A stretch of DNA of 59,306 bases, taken from contig NZ_FZMO01000079.1 in NCBI RefSeq assembly GCF_900197875.1, positions 1-59,306 on the forward strand, written 5' to 3'. Every line of letters begins with the position of its first letter. The first letter of the stretch is position 1. The translations under genes and the position numbers were made by a program. The stretch comes from Frankia canadensis. GTDB lineage: Bacteria; Actinomycetota; Actinomycetes; Frankiales; Frankiaceae. Below the pieces are notes generated by a model. The model had not been told where the DNA came from. It did not search any database and saw only the letters and a list, made by a program, of their open reading frames with translations. Positions 18,144 through 27,329 of this stretch are shown here, piece after piece.

Positions 18144-18721
18144 CCAGCCCCACCCCGGCCAGCCGGCCACTCATCGCCGCCGACCTCGACGGCGCATTCA
18201 ACCGTGCCTTCGCCACATCCGAGCAGGCCGTTCGCCTCGGCGACGAAGTCGCCGGTGTCCGCGGCGAGCTGGAGGCGTTGAACGTCGCCCGCCGGGCGGA
18301 CCGGGCCCGCGAGCTGCGGGGCAGGCTCGCCGCCCACCGGCGGCAGCGGGTAGCCAGGGCGCGGGCACGGGTTCGCGCTGCCCTCGCCGCGTCGGCCGGT
18401 CTGGGGGTACCCGCCCGCCGTCCGGTCGTCGCCGCCGGCAAGCCGAAGCCGACACCGCCGCGGACCACCAAGACCAGCACGGCGGCCACGGCGAAGCCGA
18501 AGCCGGCGACCTCGACCAGAACAACCACCCCGGCGAAGACAACCCCGAAGCCGCCGGAGAAGCCGGCCACAAGCAGGCCACGGCCCGCACCACCGAAGCC
18601 CACAGGCCGCCCCGTTCTGCCCGCCGTGCCCGCCACCAGGCGGACCCCGCCGCCGCCGGTGAACCCCCGGGCGGCGGGTCGGACACAGCCGGTTCCGCGG
18701 CGTCTCCCACCCCGCCGGTGA
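18140..18721 (+). CDS. Hypothetical protein with Lys/Thr/Pro-rich tail
   Basis: 193 aa, ATGA overlap with the previous gene. Residues 1-95 are a charged helix or coiled coil (GDEVAGVRGELEALNVARRADRARE). Residues 96-193 are a disordered K/T/P-rich tail (KPKPTPPRTTKTSTAAT). No signal peptide. Possibly DNA-binding because it is strongly basic; function unknown. Last gene of the coupled run starting at 14165. Confidence 0.6.
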   Translation: MTSPTPASRPLIAADLDGAFNRAFATSEQAVRLGDEVAGVRGELEALNVARRADRARELRGRLAAHRRQRVARARARVRAALAASAGLGVPARRPVVAAGKPKPTPPRTTKTSTAATAKPKPATSTRTTTPAKTTPKPPEKPATSRPRPAPPKPTGRPVLPAVPATRRTPPPPVNPRAAGRTQPVPRRLPPRR

Positions 18722-18761
18722 TAACCGGTAGTGACAGAAACAGGCATCTGAGGAGGATTTC

Positions 18762-19439
18762 GTGAACATCATCACCGACGGTGACCGAAGGGGGGGTGTG
18801 ATGGGCTGGGACGAGCAAGACCTCCCCGACCCGATCCCTGGCAGGTGCAACGCCGCCCGCCGCGGCGAGGAACCCGGTCGGTGCCGCGCCACCGCAGGCC
18901 GCGGAACCGACCACGTCGGCACGGGCCGGTGTAAGCATCACGGCGGTCGTGCGCCCGGGGGTCGGCTCGCCGCCGCCCGCGAGTACGCCGTCGACCAGTA
19001 CCGCCGGTTCGGCCAGCCGATTGCCGTCACGCCCACGGCGGCGCTGCGCGACGAGGTGGGCCGCACCGCCGGGTTGATCGCCACCATCGAGGATGAGATC
19101 AACCGGACGATCGGTTCGGATGGCCAGCCGATCCTGGTGGACACGGCCGGATTGCACCCCGGGCCGGCGCCGCTGGTCGCGCTGCATCATGCTGAGCGCC
19201 GCCACCTGGTCGTCGCTGCGAAAGCTGCGATCGACGCCGGAGTTGAGCAGGCCATGACCGACCTTCGGGACGCCTACGAGGCCAGGTTGTTCGACGTAGT
19301 CGACGAGGTGGTGGCGGATGTCGCCCGGCAGCTCGGGCAGGACCCGGACAGTTCGCTGATCGTCGACGCGGTGACACGGGCGCTGTCCCGGCTCGCCGCC
19401 AACGAGGACCGGCCGGCGCTTGGCGGTGGTGCGCCGTGA
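18762..19439 (+). CDS. HGG-motif protein, TerS-like (possible terminase small subunit)
   Basis: 225 aa. The GTG start is preceded by AGGAGG six bases upstream. The N-terminus has a cysteine-rich motif typical of phage HGG proteins: GRCNAAR..., CRATAGRGTDHVG, then GRCKHHGGRAPGG (about 48-61). The rest is helical, as in small terminase subunits that recognise packaging sites. No large terminase follows. An annotation as HGGxSTG-domain protein is certain enough; the packaging role is inference. Confidence 0.65.
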   Translation: MNIITDGDRRGGVMGWDEQDLPDPIPGRCNAARRGEEPGRCRATAGRGTDHVGTGRCKHHGGRAPGGRLAAAREYAVDQYRRFGQPIAVTPTAALRDEVGRTAGLIATIEDEINRTIGSDGQPILVDTAGLHPGPAPLVALHHAERRHLVVAAKAAIDAGVEQAMTDLRDAYEARLFDVVDEVVADVARQLGQDPDSSLIVDAVTRALSRLAANEDRPALGGGAP

Positions 19440-19873
19440 GTGGGCAGCTGCCGGGGCGGGTGGCAGTCGCCCGGCGGCGAGCACTGACCGTTGAGGCCCG
19501 ATTCGCCGGCCTCGCCCAGAGCGGCGCGGGGACGGCAGCGATCGGCGCCGCCCGTGATCAGATGGACCGGGCATTCGCCGAGCTGGCCGCGGTCGAGGCT
19601 GCGACCGACGCGGTATCCGGAGGTCCGGATCGGGACGAGCGGTACGCCCGGTACCGGTTCGCTGTGGAGCGGTACCGGGCACTGAGCCGGGGGAACGGGC
19701 CGCGCACGGTTCCGCTGGTCTTCGCCAGGCGAACGGAGGTGTTCGTCGTCGTGCTGGGCGCGTTCGCTGATCTGCTCGCCGCGGACGGCATCCCGGCTGG
19801 CCGTCTTCTGGCAGGGATCTCCGCTCGCGCGTGGGCGGACGCGGTGCGCGCTACCGGGGACGGTCATGGGTGA
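19436..19873 (+). CDS. Hypothetical protein
   Basis: 145 aa, GTGA overlap with the HGG protein. Helical, Ala-rich, with a long central helix (AARDQMDRAFAELAAVEAATD). Not recognised. Its place after a TerS-like gene is where a large terminase would normally start. Confidence 0.6.
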   Translation: MSGQLPGRVAVARRRALTVEARFAGLAQSGAGTAAIGAARDQMDRAFAELAAVEAATDAVSGGPDRDERYARYRFAVERYRALSRGNGPRTVPLVFARRTEVFVVVLGAFADLLAADGIPAGRLLAGISARAWADAVRATGDGHG

Positions 19874-20060
19874 GACGGATGTAGCCGGCGCGGCGTCGAG
19901 GGTTCGGATACCTCGACGCCGTCGCCGGCCGGGGGGTGCGTGCATGCTGTGCGGCCAGCCGGGGGCACTGCTGACGGAGTGGCCGCGCCGTTCGTGGCTG
20001 TGTCGGCGGTGTGCCCGATGGTCGCTCGCCCGCATCTTCGGCCGGGCGGGGCGTCGCTGA
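19866..20060 (+). CDS. Small CxxC protein
   Basis: 64 aa, ATG overlapping the previous gene by 8 bp. Basic N-terminus (RIPRRRRRPGG), then CMLC and CRRC pairs about 20 residues apart, a likely single zinc ribbon. It may bind nucleic acid. Not recognised. Confidence 0.55.
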   Translation: MGETDVAGAASRVRIPRRRRRPGGACMLCGQPGALLTEWPRRSWLCRRCARWSLARIFGRAGRR

Positions 20061-20071
20061 CACCCCCCCGC

Positions 20072-20101
20072 CTGTTACAGTTATGAGCATAGATGTAACA
20101 G
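20072..20101. promoter_or_regulatory. Inverted repeat upstream of the second recombinase
   Basis: CTGTTACA (20072-20079) and TGTAACAG (20094-20101) are perfect 8-bp arms around 14 bp, inside a wider imperfect dyad with outer arms ACCCCCC and GGGGGGT. It lies 26 bp before the recombinase start. Candidate operator or recombination (res-type) site. Confidence 0.55.
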
Positions 20102-20126
20102 TGCAGGTCGGGGGGTTGTTAGCTCT

Positions 20127-20837
20127 ATGAAGCTGATCGGATACATCCGCGTGTCGACCGTGGGGCAGGCCGAGGACGGCATGGGCCTCGACGTCCAGAC
20201 CGACAGCATCCGCGCGTGGGCCCGGGCCAACGGCCACCGCATCACCGAGATCTTCACCGAGGCAGGCGTCTCCGGAAAGCTGGAAGACCGGCCGGCTCTC
20301 GGTGACGCGCTGCGAGCCCTACGGGATGGGTCGGCGGACGGGATCGTGGTCCCGAAGCTTGACCGGCTCGCCCGCGACCTCGTTGTTCAAGAACAGCTCA
20401 TCGCGGAAATCCGCCGGATGGGCGCGGACATTCACTCCGCCGTCGCAGGTGAAGCCGCCTACCTGGTCGATGACCCTGACGACCCGTCCCGGAAACTGAT
20501 CCGGCAAATCCTCGGCGCGGTCAACGAGTACGAGCGCGCGATGATCGCGCTCCGCCTGCGCTCCGGGCGGAAGCAGAAGGCAGCCGCCGGGGGATACGCC
20601 TACGGTGCCCCCGCGTTCGGCGTGCGTGCCGAAGGTAAGCAACTCACGGCTGACGAGCGAGAGCAGGCCGCGTTGACACGCATGGTGGAACTCGCAGAGG
20701 AAGGCGCGTCCCTGCGCACCATCGCGGACACGCTTACCGCTGAGGGGCACCGGCCGAAGCGCGGGGACAGGTGGCACCCAACCACCGTGAACCGTGCCCT
20801 CGTTCGGGCCCGCGCAGAGAATGGCACTGCGGCCTGA
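20127..20837 (+). CDS. Serine recombinase, resolvase/invertase size class
   Basis: 236 aa, ATG start. The catalytic domain begins GYIRVST with nucleophile Ser10, followed by LDRLARD. The E-helix region YERAMIALRLRSGRK is present. A C-terminal HTH/recombinase segment (about 155-230, RTIADTLTAEGHRPKRG...W) binds DNA. Shorter than the integrase at 11832 and without a zinc ribbon. Might resolve replication dimers, invert a segment, or be left from a second element. Confidence 0.9.
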   Translation: MKLIGYIRVSTVGQAEDGMGLDVQTDSIRAWARANGHRITEIFTEAGVSGKLEDRPALGDALRALRDGSADGIVVPKLDRLARDLVVQEQLIAEIRRMGADIHSAVAGEAAYLVDDPDDPSRKLIRQILGAVNEYERAMIALRLRSGRKQKAAAGGYAYGAPAFGVRAEGKQLTADEREQAALTRMVELAEEGASLRTIADTLTAEGHRPKRGDRWHPTTVNRALVRARAENGTAA

Positions 20838-20849
20838 GCCGGCCTTCCC

Positions 20850-20865
20850 GGGCGGCTTTCCGCCC
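20850..20865 (+). terminator. Short hairpin after the recombinase
   Basis: GGGCGG-CTTT-CCGCCC, 12 bp after the recombinase stop. No T-run. Possible weak terminator. Confidence 0.35.
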
Positions 20866-20988
20866 ACGCCGAGGGAACACACCAATCCGCGATATTCGCG
20901 CCGCGGGACGTCCCGGACGTAGAATCGGACTGCTGGCTCCGGCAGCGTAGCTGCCGTCAGGCCGTCCGGGTGGTGAAACCGCCGACGA

Positions 20989-21012
20989 GCACGCCAATCC
21001 ATTTTGGCGTGC
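20989..21012. promoter_or_regulatory. Hairpin in the leader before 21032
   Basis: GCACGCCAA (20989-20997) pairs with TTGGCGTGC (21004-21012) around a 6-base loop. A second small hairpin CGGCAGC-GTA-GCTGCCG lies at 20940-20956. They fall in the 194-bp gap before the next gene and could form a terminator or attenuator. Confidence 0.5.
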
Positions 21013-21031
21013 CCGAAAGCAGATCACCACG

Positions 21032-21511
21032 ATGCCTACCGTCACCCCCCAAACCATCGCCTCCGGTCTACGGAACACCGCGGCGACGATCAGTCAACCC
21101 ACCTGGCACGAACGCCACCCCGGGCCACTCACCACCGCCCACGCGGCCAAACTCGCCCGCTTCGCCGACCGCGTCGAACGTGGAATCTCCGACGACGACC
21201 CCCGTCTCGACGCCCTCGCCGACTATGCGTTCGCCGACCAGGCCGGCGGCTGTTTCCTCGCCACCCCCGCCGAGATAGACCCCTTCCTCGCCGAGGTGCC
21301 GGAGCATTGGTCACCAGGTCGGTTCCTGACCGGCCTGGTTGCCGCATACCAGGCTGCGGCGCCGCTGACCGAGGACACGGTCGCCGACATCGTGCGGATT
21401 CTGGAAACCGCCGCCGGATACGACGCTGACGGCCTCATTCCCGAGCGTGACGTGAACGCCGACGGCCAGACGGTTCTCCGCTATGCGCGGCGTCCGCTGC
21501 GCGGGGTTTGA
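21032..21511 (+). CDS. Hypothetical protein upstream of the tape measure gene
   Basis: 159 aa, ATG start, ends 3 bp before the tape-measure start. Acidic, helical, no membrane segment. The position suits a tail-assembly chaperone, but I see neither homology nor a slippery sequence. Function unknown. Confidence 0.6.
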   Translation: MPTVTPQTIASGLRNTAATISQPTWHERHPGPLTTAHAAKLARFADRVERGISDDDPRLDALADYAFADQAGGCFLATPAEIDPFLAEVPEHWSPGRFLTGLVAAYQAAAPLTEDTVADIVRILETAAGYDADGLIPERDVNADGQTVLRYARRPLRGV

Positions 21512-21514
21512 TCG

Positions 21515-24500
21515 ATGACCGTGGTCGGCACCGCTGAGGTGCTAATCATCCCGGTTCTCAAAGGCTTCGCGAACATCGGTGCGCAGGCCCGCGCGGAGTT
21601 GAGCACTGTCGGCGCCGCCGCAACCGGTATGGCCGGGAACCTCGGGACTGCGGAGAAGGCTGCGGCCGGAGCGAAAGCGGAGGTGAGTGCCGCTGGGGCT
21701 GCCGCGGCGGGTGCGGCCGGCGGTCTGGGGCAGGCCGAGCGGGGGGCCGCTGGCGCGGCAGGGCGGATCGGCGACGCAGGCCGCGCGGCTGGAAGCGCCG
21801 GGGGTGCGCTGCGCGCTGCGGAGAGGGACACGTCCACGTTCGGTATCAGCCTCGGCGGGCTGAAAGACAAGGCGATCGGCGCCGTTGGCGAGCTATCGAA
21901 ACTCGCGGGCCTTGGTGTCGGTGTCGGCGTCGTCGCCACGTTCGTCAAGGGCGCAGAGGCATCTAACAAGTTCCAAGCCGAAATGGCCAAGCTGAGCACG
22001 CAGGCCGGTGCCAGCGCAGCCGAAGTCTCGAAGGTGACACCGGAGGTGCTGGCACTCTCGCAGACGGTGGGTATCGGCCCGACCGGCCTCGCCGAGGGTT
22101 TGTACCACCTGGAGTCCGCCGGGTTCCGCGGTGCCGAAGCGATGGATCTTCTCGGCGCTGCGGCGAAAGAAGCCCGGATCGGCCACGCCGATCTAGAGAA
22201 GACGGTGCAGGCCGCGATCGCGGTGGAAGCTTCCCACATCAAAGGTGTGAACGGGGCCGCGGACGCGATGGGCCTCCTCAACAAAATCGTCGGTGTGGGT
22301 GATACCCGCATGGAGGACTTCGCCTCCTCCATGTCCTCAGGTATTGTCCCGGCCGCGGCCACGTTCGGCCTGTCGATGCAGGACGTCGGCGCGTCGATGG
22401 CGACGCTGACGGACAACGCGATCCCCGCTCAGGAAGCATCCACCCGGCTGCGGATGACGTTCTCGCTGATGGGTGCCCCGTCGCTGGCTGCGCAGAAAGC
22501 TTTGGGGTCGATCGGTATCGGCGCGACGCAACTCGGTAGCGACATGCGCAAGCCGAACGGCCTCCTTGTCGCCTTGCAGGACCTGAAATCCCATTTGGAC
22601 AAGTCGGGGATGTCGGCAACCGAGCAGGCTGCGGTGATCTCCCGGGCGTTTGGTGGTGGCCGATCGTCGTCGGCGATTATGACACTGCTCGGCCAGATGG
22701 ACCGGCTGCAAACAAAGTACACGCAGCTTGAGTCCGGTGGCATGTCGAGCGCGAAGCAGTTCGACAAGGCATGGTCGGACACGCAGCGGACAACGTCGCA
22801 GAAGCTTGCGACGCTCCGCAGCTCGTTTGACACGTTCCTGGTGAAACTCGGTACTGCGTCGCAGCCGTTGCAAGGCAAGCTGGCTGAGGTGGGAACGAAG
22901 GCGCTGAATGCGGTTTCGCTGCGCGTTCCGGCGCTTTCTAGTGGTTTGCGGACAGGGAAAACCGAGTTCGATGACGGATCATTCAACAAGATCGCGACTG
23001 TTGGCGCGGTCGTGCGGGCGGAGATGGAACGTCTCGGGAAGACGATGGGTGACGTCAAGAAGATCGTCTCCGATTTGGCGCCGACGTTCCTGACCGTGGC
23101 AGCCGCTGTTGGTGGTGGTCTCCTTGTCGGTCTACACGCCTTCGAGTCTGTGATCCATTTGGCCGCTGAGCACACCACCGTGTTGAAGGTGGCGCTGATC
23201 GCGATCGGTGGGGTGATGCTCGCGAACAAGGTTGCGACGTTCGCTTTGACCGCGGCGACAGCGGCAGGAAACGCGGTCAGGTTGATCAGCGTGATCCGCG
23301 AGTCCGGGTTCACGGCCGCGTTGGGTGCGAACTCTGCGGCGAAAACGCAGAATCTGATCGGTACCCGCCTGCTGACTGCCGCCTACAACTCCAGCCTGGT
23401 GACGGTGCTACGGAACACCGCGGCTTTCATTTTCCAGAAGGTGTCGCTGTTTGCTCTGAATGTCGCGTTGCGGCTTATCGCCGCTGCGCAATGGCTGTGG
23501 AATGCGGCGATGGACGCCAATCCGATCATGCTGGTGGTGATAGCGATCGCGGCCCTCGTGGCTGGCGCGATCTTGGCCTATAAGCATGTTGGCTGGTTCC
23601 GGGATGCGGTGAACGCGGTCGGCCGGGCGTTGAAAGAGGCCGCGGTCTGGGTGGCGCATCTCAGCGTCACGATCTGGCATGGGCTGGTTGACGCTTTCCA
23701 TGCTGTCGTTGGCTGGGCCGAGTCGATGTGGCATGGCATCGACCGTGCCTTCCATGCGGTCGTGGATGCCGGGAAGGCGGTCGGCCGTGGGCTCACCGCC
23801 GCGTTCGGCGCGGTGGAAGCCGCGACGAAGGCGGTCGGCCGTTTCTTTGAGCGGATGTGGCATGACGTGTCCGGGTTCGTGTCGCGTATCGCGGGTGATG
23901 CGGCCGGCTGGTTCCGCCGAATGTGGAACGACCTGGTCAACATCGTTACTGGTATCGCCCGCGATGTGGGCCGCGCGTTCAAGGCGGTGTATGACGCGGT
24001 GGCTCATGTCGTGTCAGAGGTGGTTGATTTCGTCGGACGGCATTGGCGCCTCATCCTGGTGATCATAACCGGCGTGTTCGGACTGATCATCGTGGTCATC
24101 GTCAACAACAAGAATCGGATCGTCAACTTCTTCGCCGAAATGTGGAACGCAATCCACAACTTCGCGCTGCTCATCGTTCGCAGCGTGGCCGACGCGTTCA
24201 TGTTCCTAGGCCGTGAGATCGCGAGTGCCGCCGCCAAAGCTTGGCATGAGGTGGCCGGTTTCTTCGCGTTCCTATGGCGCGACGTCTCCGGTTTCGCCTC
24301 GCGTATCTGGCATGACGTGGCCGGTTTCTTCGCGCGTATGTGGTCGGAGGTGTCTGGCTTCGCGGTGCGGATCTGGAGGGATGTCGCCGGATTCTTCCAG
24401 CGGATGTGGAATGAGGTCGCCGGATTCGTGTCCCGCATGGCCTCGGATGTCGCCGGCTTCTTCGTCCGCATGTGGAACGATGTGACTGGCTGGGCGAGCC

Positions 24501-26167
24501 GAGCCTGGCATGACGTCGCCGGTTTCTTCTCCCGCATGTGGTCGGAGGTTACCGGTTTCGCGTCGAGGATATGGCATGACGTAGCCGGTTTCTTCTCGAA
24601 CCTTTGGCGGGATGCGACCAGCTGGGCGTCACGGGCCTGGCATGACGTCGCAGGATTCTTCACGAATTTGTGGCATGACGTGTCCGGATTTGTGTCCAAC
24701 CTGTGGCATGACGTGGCCAACTGGTTTTCGAACATGTGGCGGGATGTGACCGGATGGGCGGGTCGTATCTGGCATGAGACGTCGACACCGTTCGTCAACC
24801 TGTGGCATGAGATGGTCACCACCGCCTCCAATCTGTGGAAGGATGTGACCGGCTGGTTCGAACGGATCAAAAATGACATTACGACCAGCGTCAAAACGGC
24901 CACCGGCTGGGTGAAGGGCGCGTGGGACGGTCTGAAGGAGATCTTCAAGGCCCCGATCAACTTCTTGATCAACACGGTGTACGACAACGGGATCCTGAAG
25001 GTGTGGAACGCTTTCGCGAAGATCGTCCACGAGGACGAGCTGAAGCCGATCAACGGTCTCGCCGCTGGAGGTCCCATCACCGGCGGCGTCGCGGGCCGTG
25101 ACTCCGTCCTCGCGATGCTGATGCCCGGTGAGCATGTGTGGACCGCTGATGAGGTTGCTGCGGCCGGCGGCCAGCAGGCCATGTTCGCGATGCGCCAGCT
25201 GTTCGGAAAAGGCCGGCAGTCCCGCGGCGGCGGCTACGCGCTCGGCGGTGTCGTCTCGGCGATTGGGAACGCGGTCACCCATCCGCTGGACACGTTGGAA
25301 TCGTTGGGGGAGGGCACCCTCGACGTGCTGGGGACCGCGGTGCACTGGGTGCGGGGGGCGTTGGCGGCTGCCGCTCAGGCCGCGTTCGCGCCGATCCGCG
25401 CCATCGTGAACAGCACCTTGGGCACGGGCGAGGACTGGAAGGGTGCTGCCGGTCGGCTCGCGGTGCGGCCGATGGACGCGATCGTCGAGCTGCTCCGCGG
25501 CCAGGACAAGAAGGACACCGAGGCTCCCGCAGGCACACCCGGGGGTGCCGCCCGCTGGGCGGGGGTGTTCCGGCAGGTCCTCGGCATGGTCGGCCAGCCC
25601 GAGTCGTGGTTGGCGCTCGGCCTGCAACGTCTCAACCAGGAGTCCGGCGGTAACCCGACGGCGGTCAACCGGACGGATATCAACTGGCAGCACGGCACCC
25701 CGTCGGTGGGGTTGATGCAGGTGATCGGCCCGACGTTCCGCGCCTACGCCGGCCGCTATGCGGGAACCGGCCCGTTCCTGTACGGGGTGTCGACCGATCC
25801 GACCGCGAACATCTACGCGGCGACCATGTACACGCTGGGCCGTTACGGCAGTCTGTCCGCCTGGGGCCGTCCGGGTGGCTATGACACGGGGAACGGGAAG
25901 CGGTGGCCGTCCGGAACGTTGGGCTACAACCTGTCGGGCGAGAACGAGTACGTCTGGCGGGAATCGCAGCTGGCGGCGAAGGCCAGCGTTCCCGTGTCCG
26001 GCGGCCGGTCGGTGCAGGTCGTGAACCATTTCAACGTCGACGCCCGCGGCGCCACCGACCCGCGGGCTACCGAGGAAGCCGCGGAACGCGGCGCCCGCCG
26101 CGCGATCGCGGATCACATGGTGACCCTCGACCAGATGCTCACCCAAGGCGTCGGGGGCGAGGTCTAA
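21515..26167 (+). CDS. Phage tail tape-measure protein with lytic transglycosylase domain
   Basis: 1550 aa. The N-terminal ~110 residues are an Ala/Gly-rich helix, followed by the PhageMin_Tail-type core (about 120-420). Hydrophobic segments lie at about 525-545, 565-585 and 665-690. Residues 910-1118 are 19 tandem 11-residue repeats with Trp at position 1 and aromatic residues mid-repeat (WHDVAGFFSRM type), the classic tape-measure periodicity. An SLT-like transglycosylase domain (about 1345-1470) has LNQESGG with catalytic Glu1376 and SVGLMQVIGPTF. In a phage it sets tail length and aids wall penetration. No other tail gene accompanies it. Confidence 0.95.
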   Translation: MTVVGTAEVLIIPVLKGFANIGAQARAELSTVGAAATGMAGNLGTAEKAAAGAKAEVSAAGAAAAGAAGGLGQAERGAAGAAGRIGDAGRAAGSAGGALRAAERDTSTFGISLGGLKDKAIGAVGELSKLAGLGVGVGVVATFVKGAEASNKFQAEMAKLSTQAGASAAEVSKVTPEVLALSQTVGIGPTGLAEGLYHLESAGFRGAEAMDLLGAAAKEARIGHADLEKTVQAAIAVEASHIKGVNGAADAMGLLNKIVGVGDTRMEDFASSMSSGIVPAAATFGLSMQDVGASMATLTDNAIPAQEASTRLRMTFSLMGAPSLAAQKALGSIGIGATQLGSDMRKPNGLLVALQDLKSHLDKSGMSATEQAAVISRAFGGGRSSSAIMTLLGQMDRLQTKYTQLESGGMSSAKQFDKAWSDTQRTTSQKLATLRSSFDTFLVKLGTASQPLQGKLAEVGTKALNAVSLRVPALSSGLRTGKTEFDDGSFNKIATVGAVVRAEMERLGKTMGDVKKIVSDLAPTFLTVAAAVGGGLLVGLHAFESVIHLAAEHTTVLKVALIAIGGVMLANKVATFALTAATAAGNAVRLISVIRESGFTAALGANSAAKTQNLIGTRLLTAAYNSSLVTVLRNTAAFIFQKVSLFALNVALRLIAAAQWLWNAAMDANPIMLVVIAIAALVAGAILAYKHVGWFRDAVNAVGRALKEAAVWVAHLSVTIWHGLVDAFHAVVGWAESMWHGIDRAFHAVVDAGKAVGRGLTAAFGAVEAATKAVGRFFERMWHDVSGFVSRIAGDAAGWFRRMWNDLVNIVTGIARDVGRAFKAVYDAVAHVVSEVVDFVGRHWRLILVIITGVFGLIIVVIVNNKNRIVNFFAEMWNAIHNFALLIVRSVADAFMFLGREIASAAAKAWHEVAGFFAFLWRDVSGFASRIWHDVAGFFARMWSEVSGFAVRIWRDVAGFFQRMWNEVAGFVSRMASDVAGFFVRMWNDVTGWASRAWHDVAGFFSRMWSEVTGFASRIWHDVAGFFSNLWRDATSWASRAWHDVAGFFTNLWHDVSGFVSNLWHDVANWFSNMWRDVTGWAGRIWHETSTPFVNLWHEMVTTASNLWKDVTGWFERIKNDITTSVKTATGWVKGAWDGLKEIFKAPINFLINTVYDNGILKVWNAFAKIVHEDELKPINGLAAGGPITGGVAGRDSVLAMLMPGEHVWTADEVAAAGGQQAMFAMRQLFGKGRQSRGGGYALGGVVSAIGNAVTHPLDTLESLGEGTLDVLGTAVHWVRGALAAAAQAAFAPIRAIVNSTLGTGEDWKGAAGRLAVRPMDAIVELLRGQDKKDTEAPAGTPGGAARWAGVFRQVLGMVGQPESWLALGLQRLNQESGGNPTAVNRTDINWQHGTPSVGLMQVIGPTFRAYAGRYAGTGPFLYGVSTDPTANIYAATMYTLGRYGSLSAWGRPGGYDTGNGKRWPSGTLGYNLSGENEYVWRESQLAAKASVPVSGGRSVQVVNHFNVDARGATDPRATEEAAERGARRAIADHMVTLDQMLTQGVGGEV
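24242..24868 (+). repeat. 19 x 33-bp coding repeats in the tape measure gene
   Basis: Nineteen 33-bp units, each starting with a TGG-type codon except one that starts GCC, encode 11-residue repeats. The DNA repeats are diverged, often containing TGGCATGACGTGGCCGG. Change of copy number would alter predicted tail length. Confidence 0.85.
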
Positions 26168-26382
26168 CCTGCGTCATCCTCGGCTTGGTCCCGGGCCTGC
26201 ACCATCCGACAGTCCGGGCATGTGCTCCTCGATGGAAGCGGCCGGAAGGTCAGGGTGACCCCCGGCCCCCTCCGCCGGTGCCTATGCATCCGGCATCGCA
26301 GGACAATCGCTGCCGGATTCTGCCTCTCACGGGGTGACTCGACGCCCATGCAGACGAGGATGGTCCGGTCGCGGCCCGGCAT
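26164..26382 (-). CDS. Possible small cysteine-containing protein
   Basis: 72 aa, ATG start without a visible ribosome site; overlaps the tape-measure stop by 4 bp on the opposite strand. Contains GRDRTILVCMG and CPDC near the end, and is Arg-rich. The pattern looks like small zinc-ribbon proteins of actinophages, but support is thin. Otherwise the 26168-26470 interval holds nothing I recognise. Confidence 0.4.
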   Translation of the reverse strand: MPGRDRTILVCMGVESPRERQNPAAIVLRCRMHRHRRRGPGVTLTFRPLPSRSTCPDCRMVQARDQAEDDAG

Positions 26383-26474
26383 GCAGTAGTCCGGATGTTG
26401 GCCGCCTCGGACGGCAATGGAGACGCTGGTCGGGGCACCCGGCCCAGCTCGGCATGCCCCGCCTCGCGGCTGGC

Positions 26475-27284
26475 CTACGGCACCGAGACCAGGTTGACCG
26501 TCAGGTTCGCCAGCGGACCGCCGCCGCCGTCCCGGTCGGCCTCGACCTGAAATGTGCCCGTCGGATCTTGCGCGGCGAACCCTGCGAGGAACAGGCCGCT
26601 CACCTGCGGCGGCAGCTTGTCCGGTCCGCTGCCACCCGACGTGTCATGCTGCCTGCCGCCGGAGACCATCTCAGCGCCGTTATAGGCCATCGTGATGGTC
26701 CCCGACGTCCCGTTCGTCACCCGGTAGGCCACCACCACCGTGCCATTGCCGGTGTCCGAGTAGGCGCCCATCGGCGCGACGGTGACACCGCTGACGGTCT
26801 GCGCCGGGCCGCCGACTGCGACGACCGTGCGCACCGGCTGGCCGTCGATGTCGAAACTGGCGATACGCCCCTGCCCGTCGTAGTGGAAGTTCGAGAACTC
26901 GGCGCACGGATGCTGATCTTCTGGGACGTTGTCGCATTCGGTCAACGTCCCCGGCTTCCCCTGGCTCGTGAACCGTCCGGCCGGCAGCGTGTGCCCCGCG
27001 GACGTCACCGCGTCCGTGTAGGCCACGATGTAGTTGATGTACGCCCGTGCCGCCGAGTTCGGTGACGTCAAGGGCACCAGGTCCTGCTGGGCTTTGACAG
27101 TGGTGACCGTCAACCCGGACACGAACCGGTCCGCGGCGTCGCCCGGCGTCGAGCGGACCGGAGCGGGTTGGGATGCTGCGCGGGGGGCCGCCGGCTGCGG
27201 GTGTCCGCTACTTCCGCACGCGGCAGCAGCGAGAAGCGCGACACAGGCCCCCGTGATCCTGACAATTCGCATGCGGCCGGACAC
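26475..27284 (-). CDS. Secreted lipoprotein of unknown function
   Basis: 269 aa from GTG, or 265 aa from the in-frame ATG at 27272, which leaves a cleaner signal peptide. The lipobox is LLAAAACGSS, so export and lipid anchoring to the outer face of the membrane are expected. A Pro/Ala linker (to about residue 45) precedes an Ig-like beta-rich domain that includes VVAVGGPAQTVSGVTVAP. No family recognised. Unusual cargo next to a tail gene. Confidence 0.8.
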   Translation of the reverse strand: MSGRMRIVRITGACVALLAAAACGSSGHPQPAAPRAASQPAPVRSTPGDAADRFVSGLTVTTVKAQQDLVPLTSPNSAARAYINYIVAYTDAVTSAGHTLPAGRFTSQGKPGTLTECDNVPEDQHPCAEFSNFHYDGQGRIASFDIDGQPVRTVVAVGGPAQTVSGVTVAPMGAYSDTGNGTVVVAYRVTNGTSGTITMAYNGAEMVSGGRQHDTSGGSGPDKLPPQVSGLFLAGFAAQDPTGTFQVEADRDGGGGPLANLTVNLVSVP

Positions 27285-27329
27285 TACCCGCCGCGTCGGA
27301 TCGCAACGCCGGCAAGGGAAAACCCCGAC

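Noticed and set aside
24242-24868. CRISPR-like regular repeats
   Set aside because: Period is 33 bp without spacers and encodes 11-residue tape-measure repeats.
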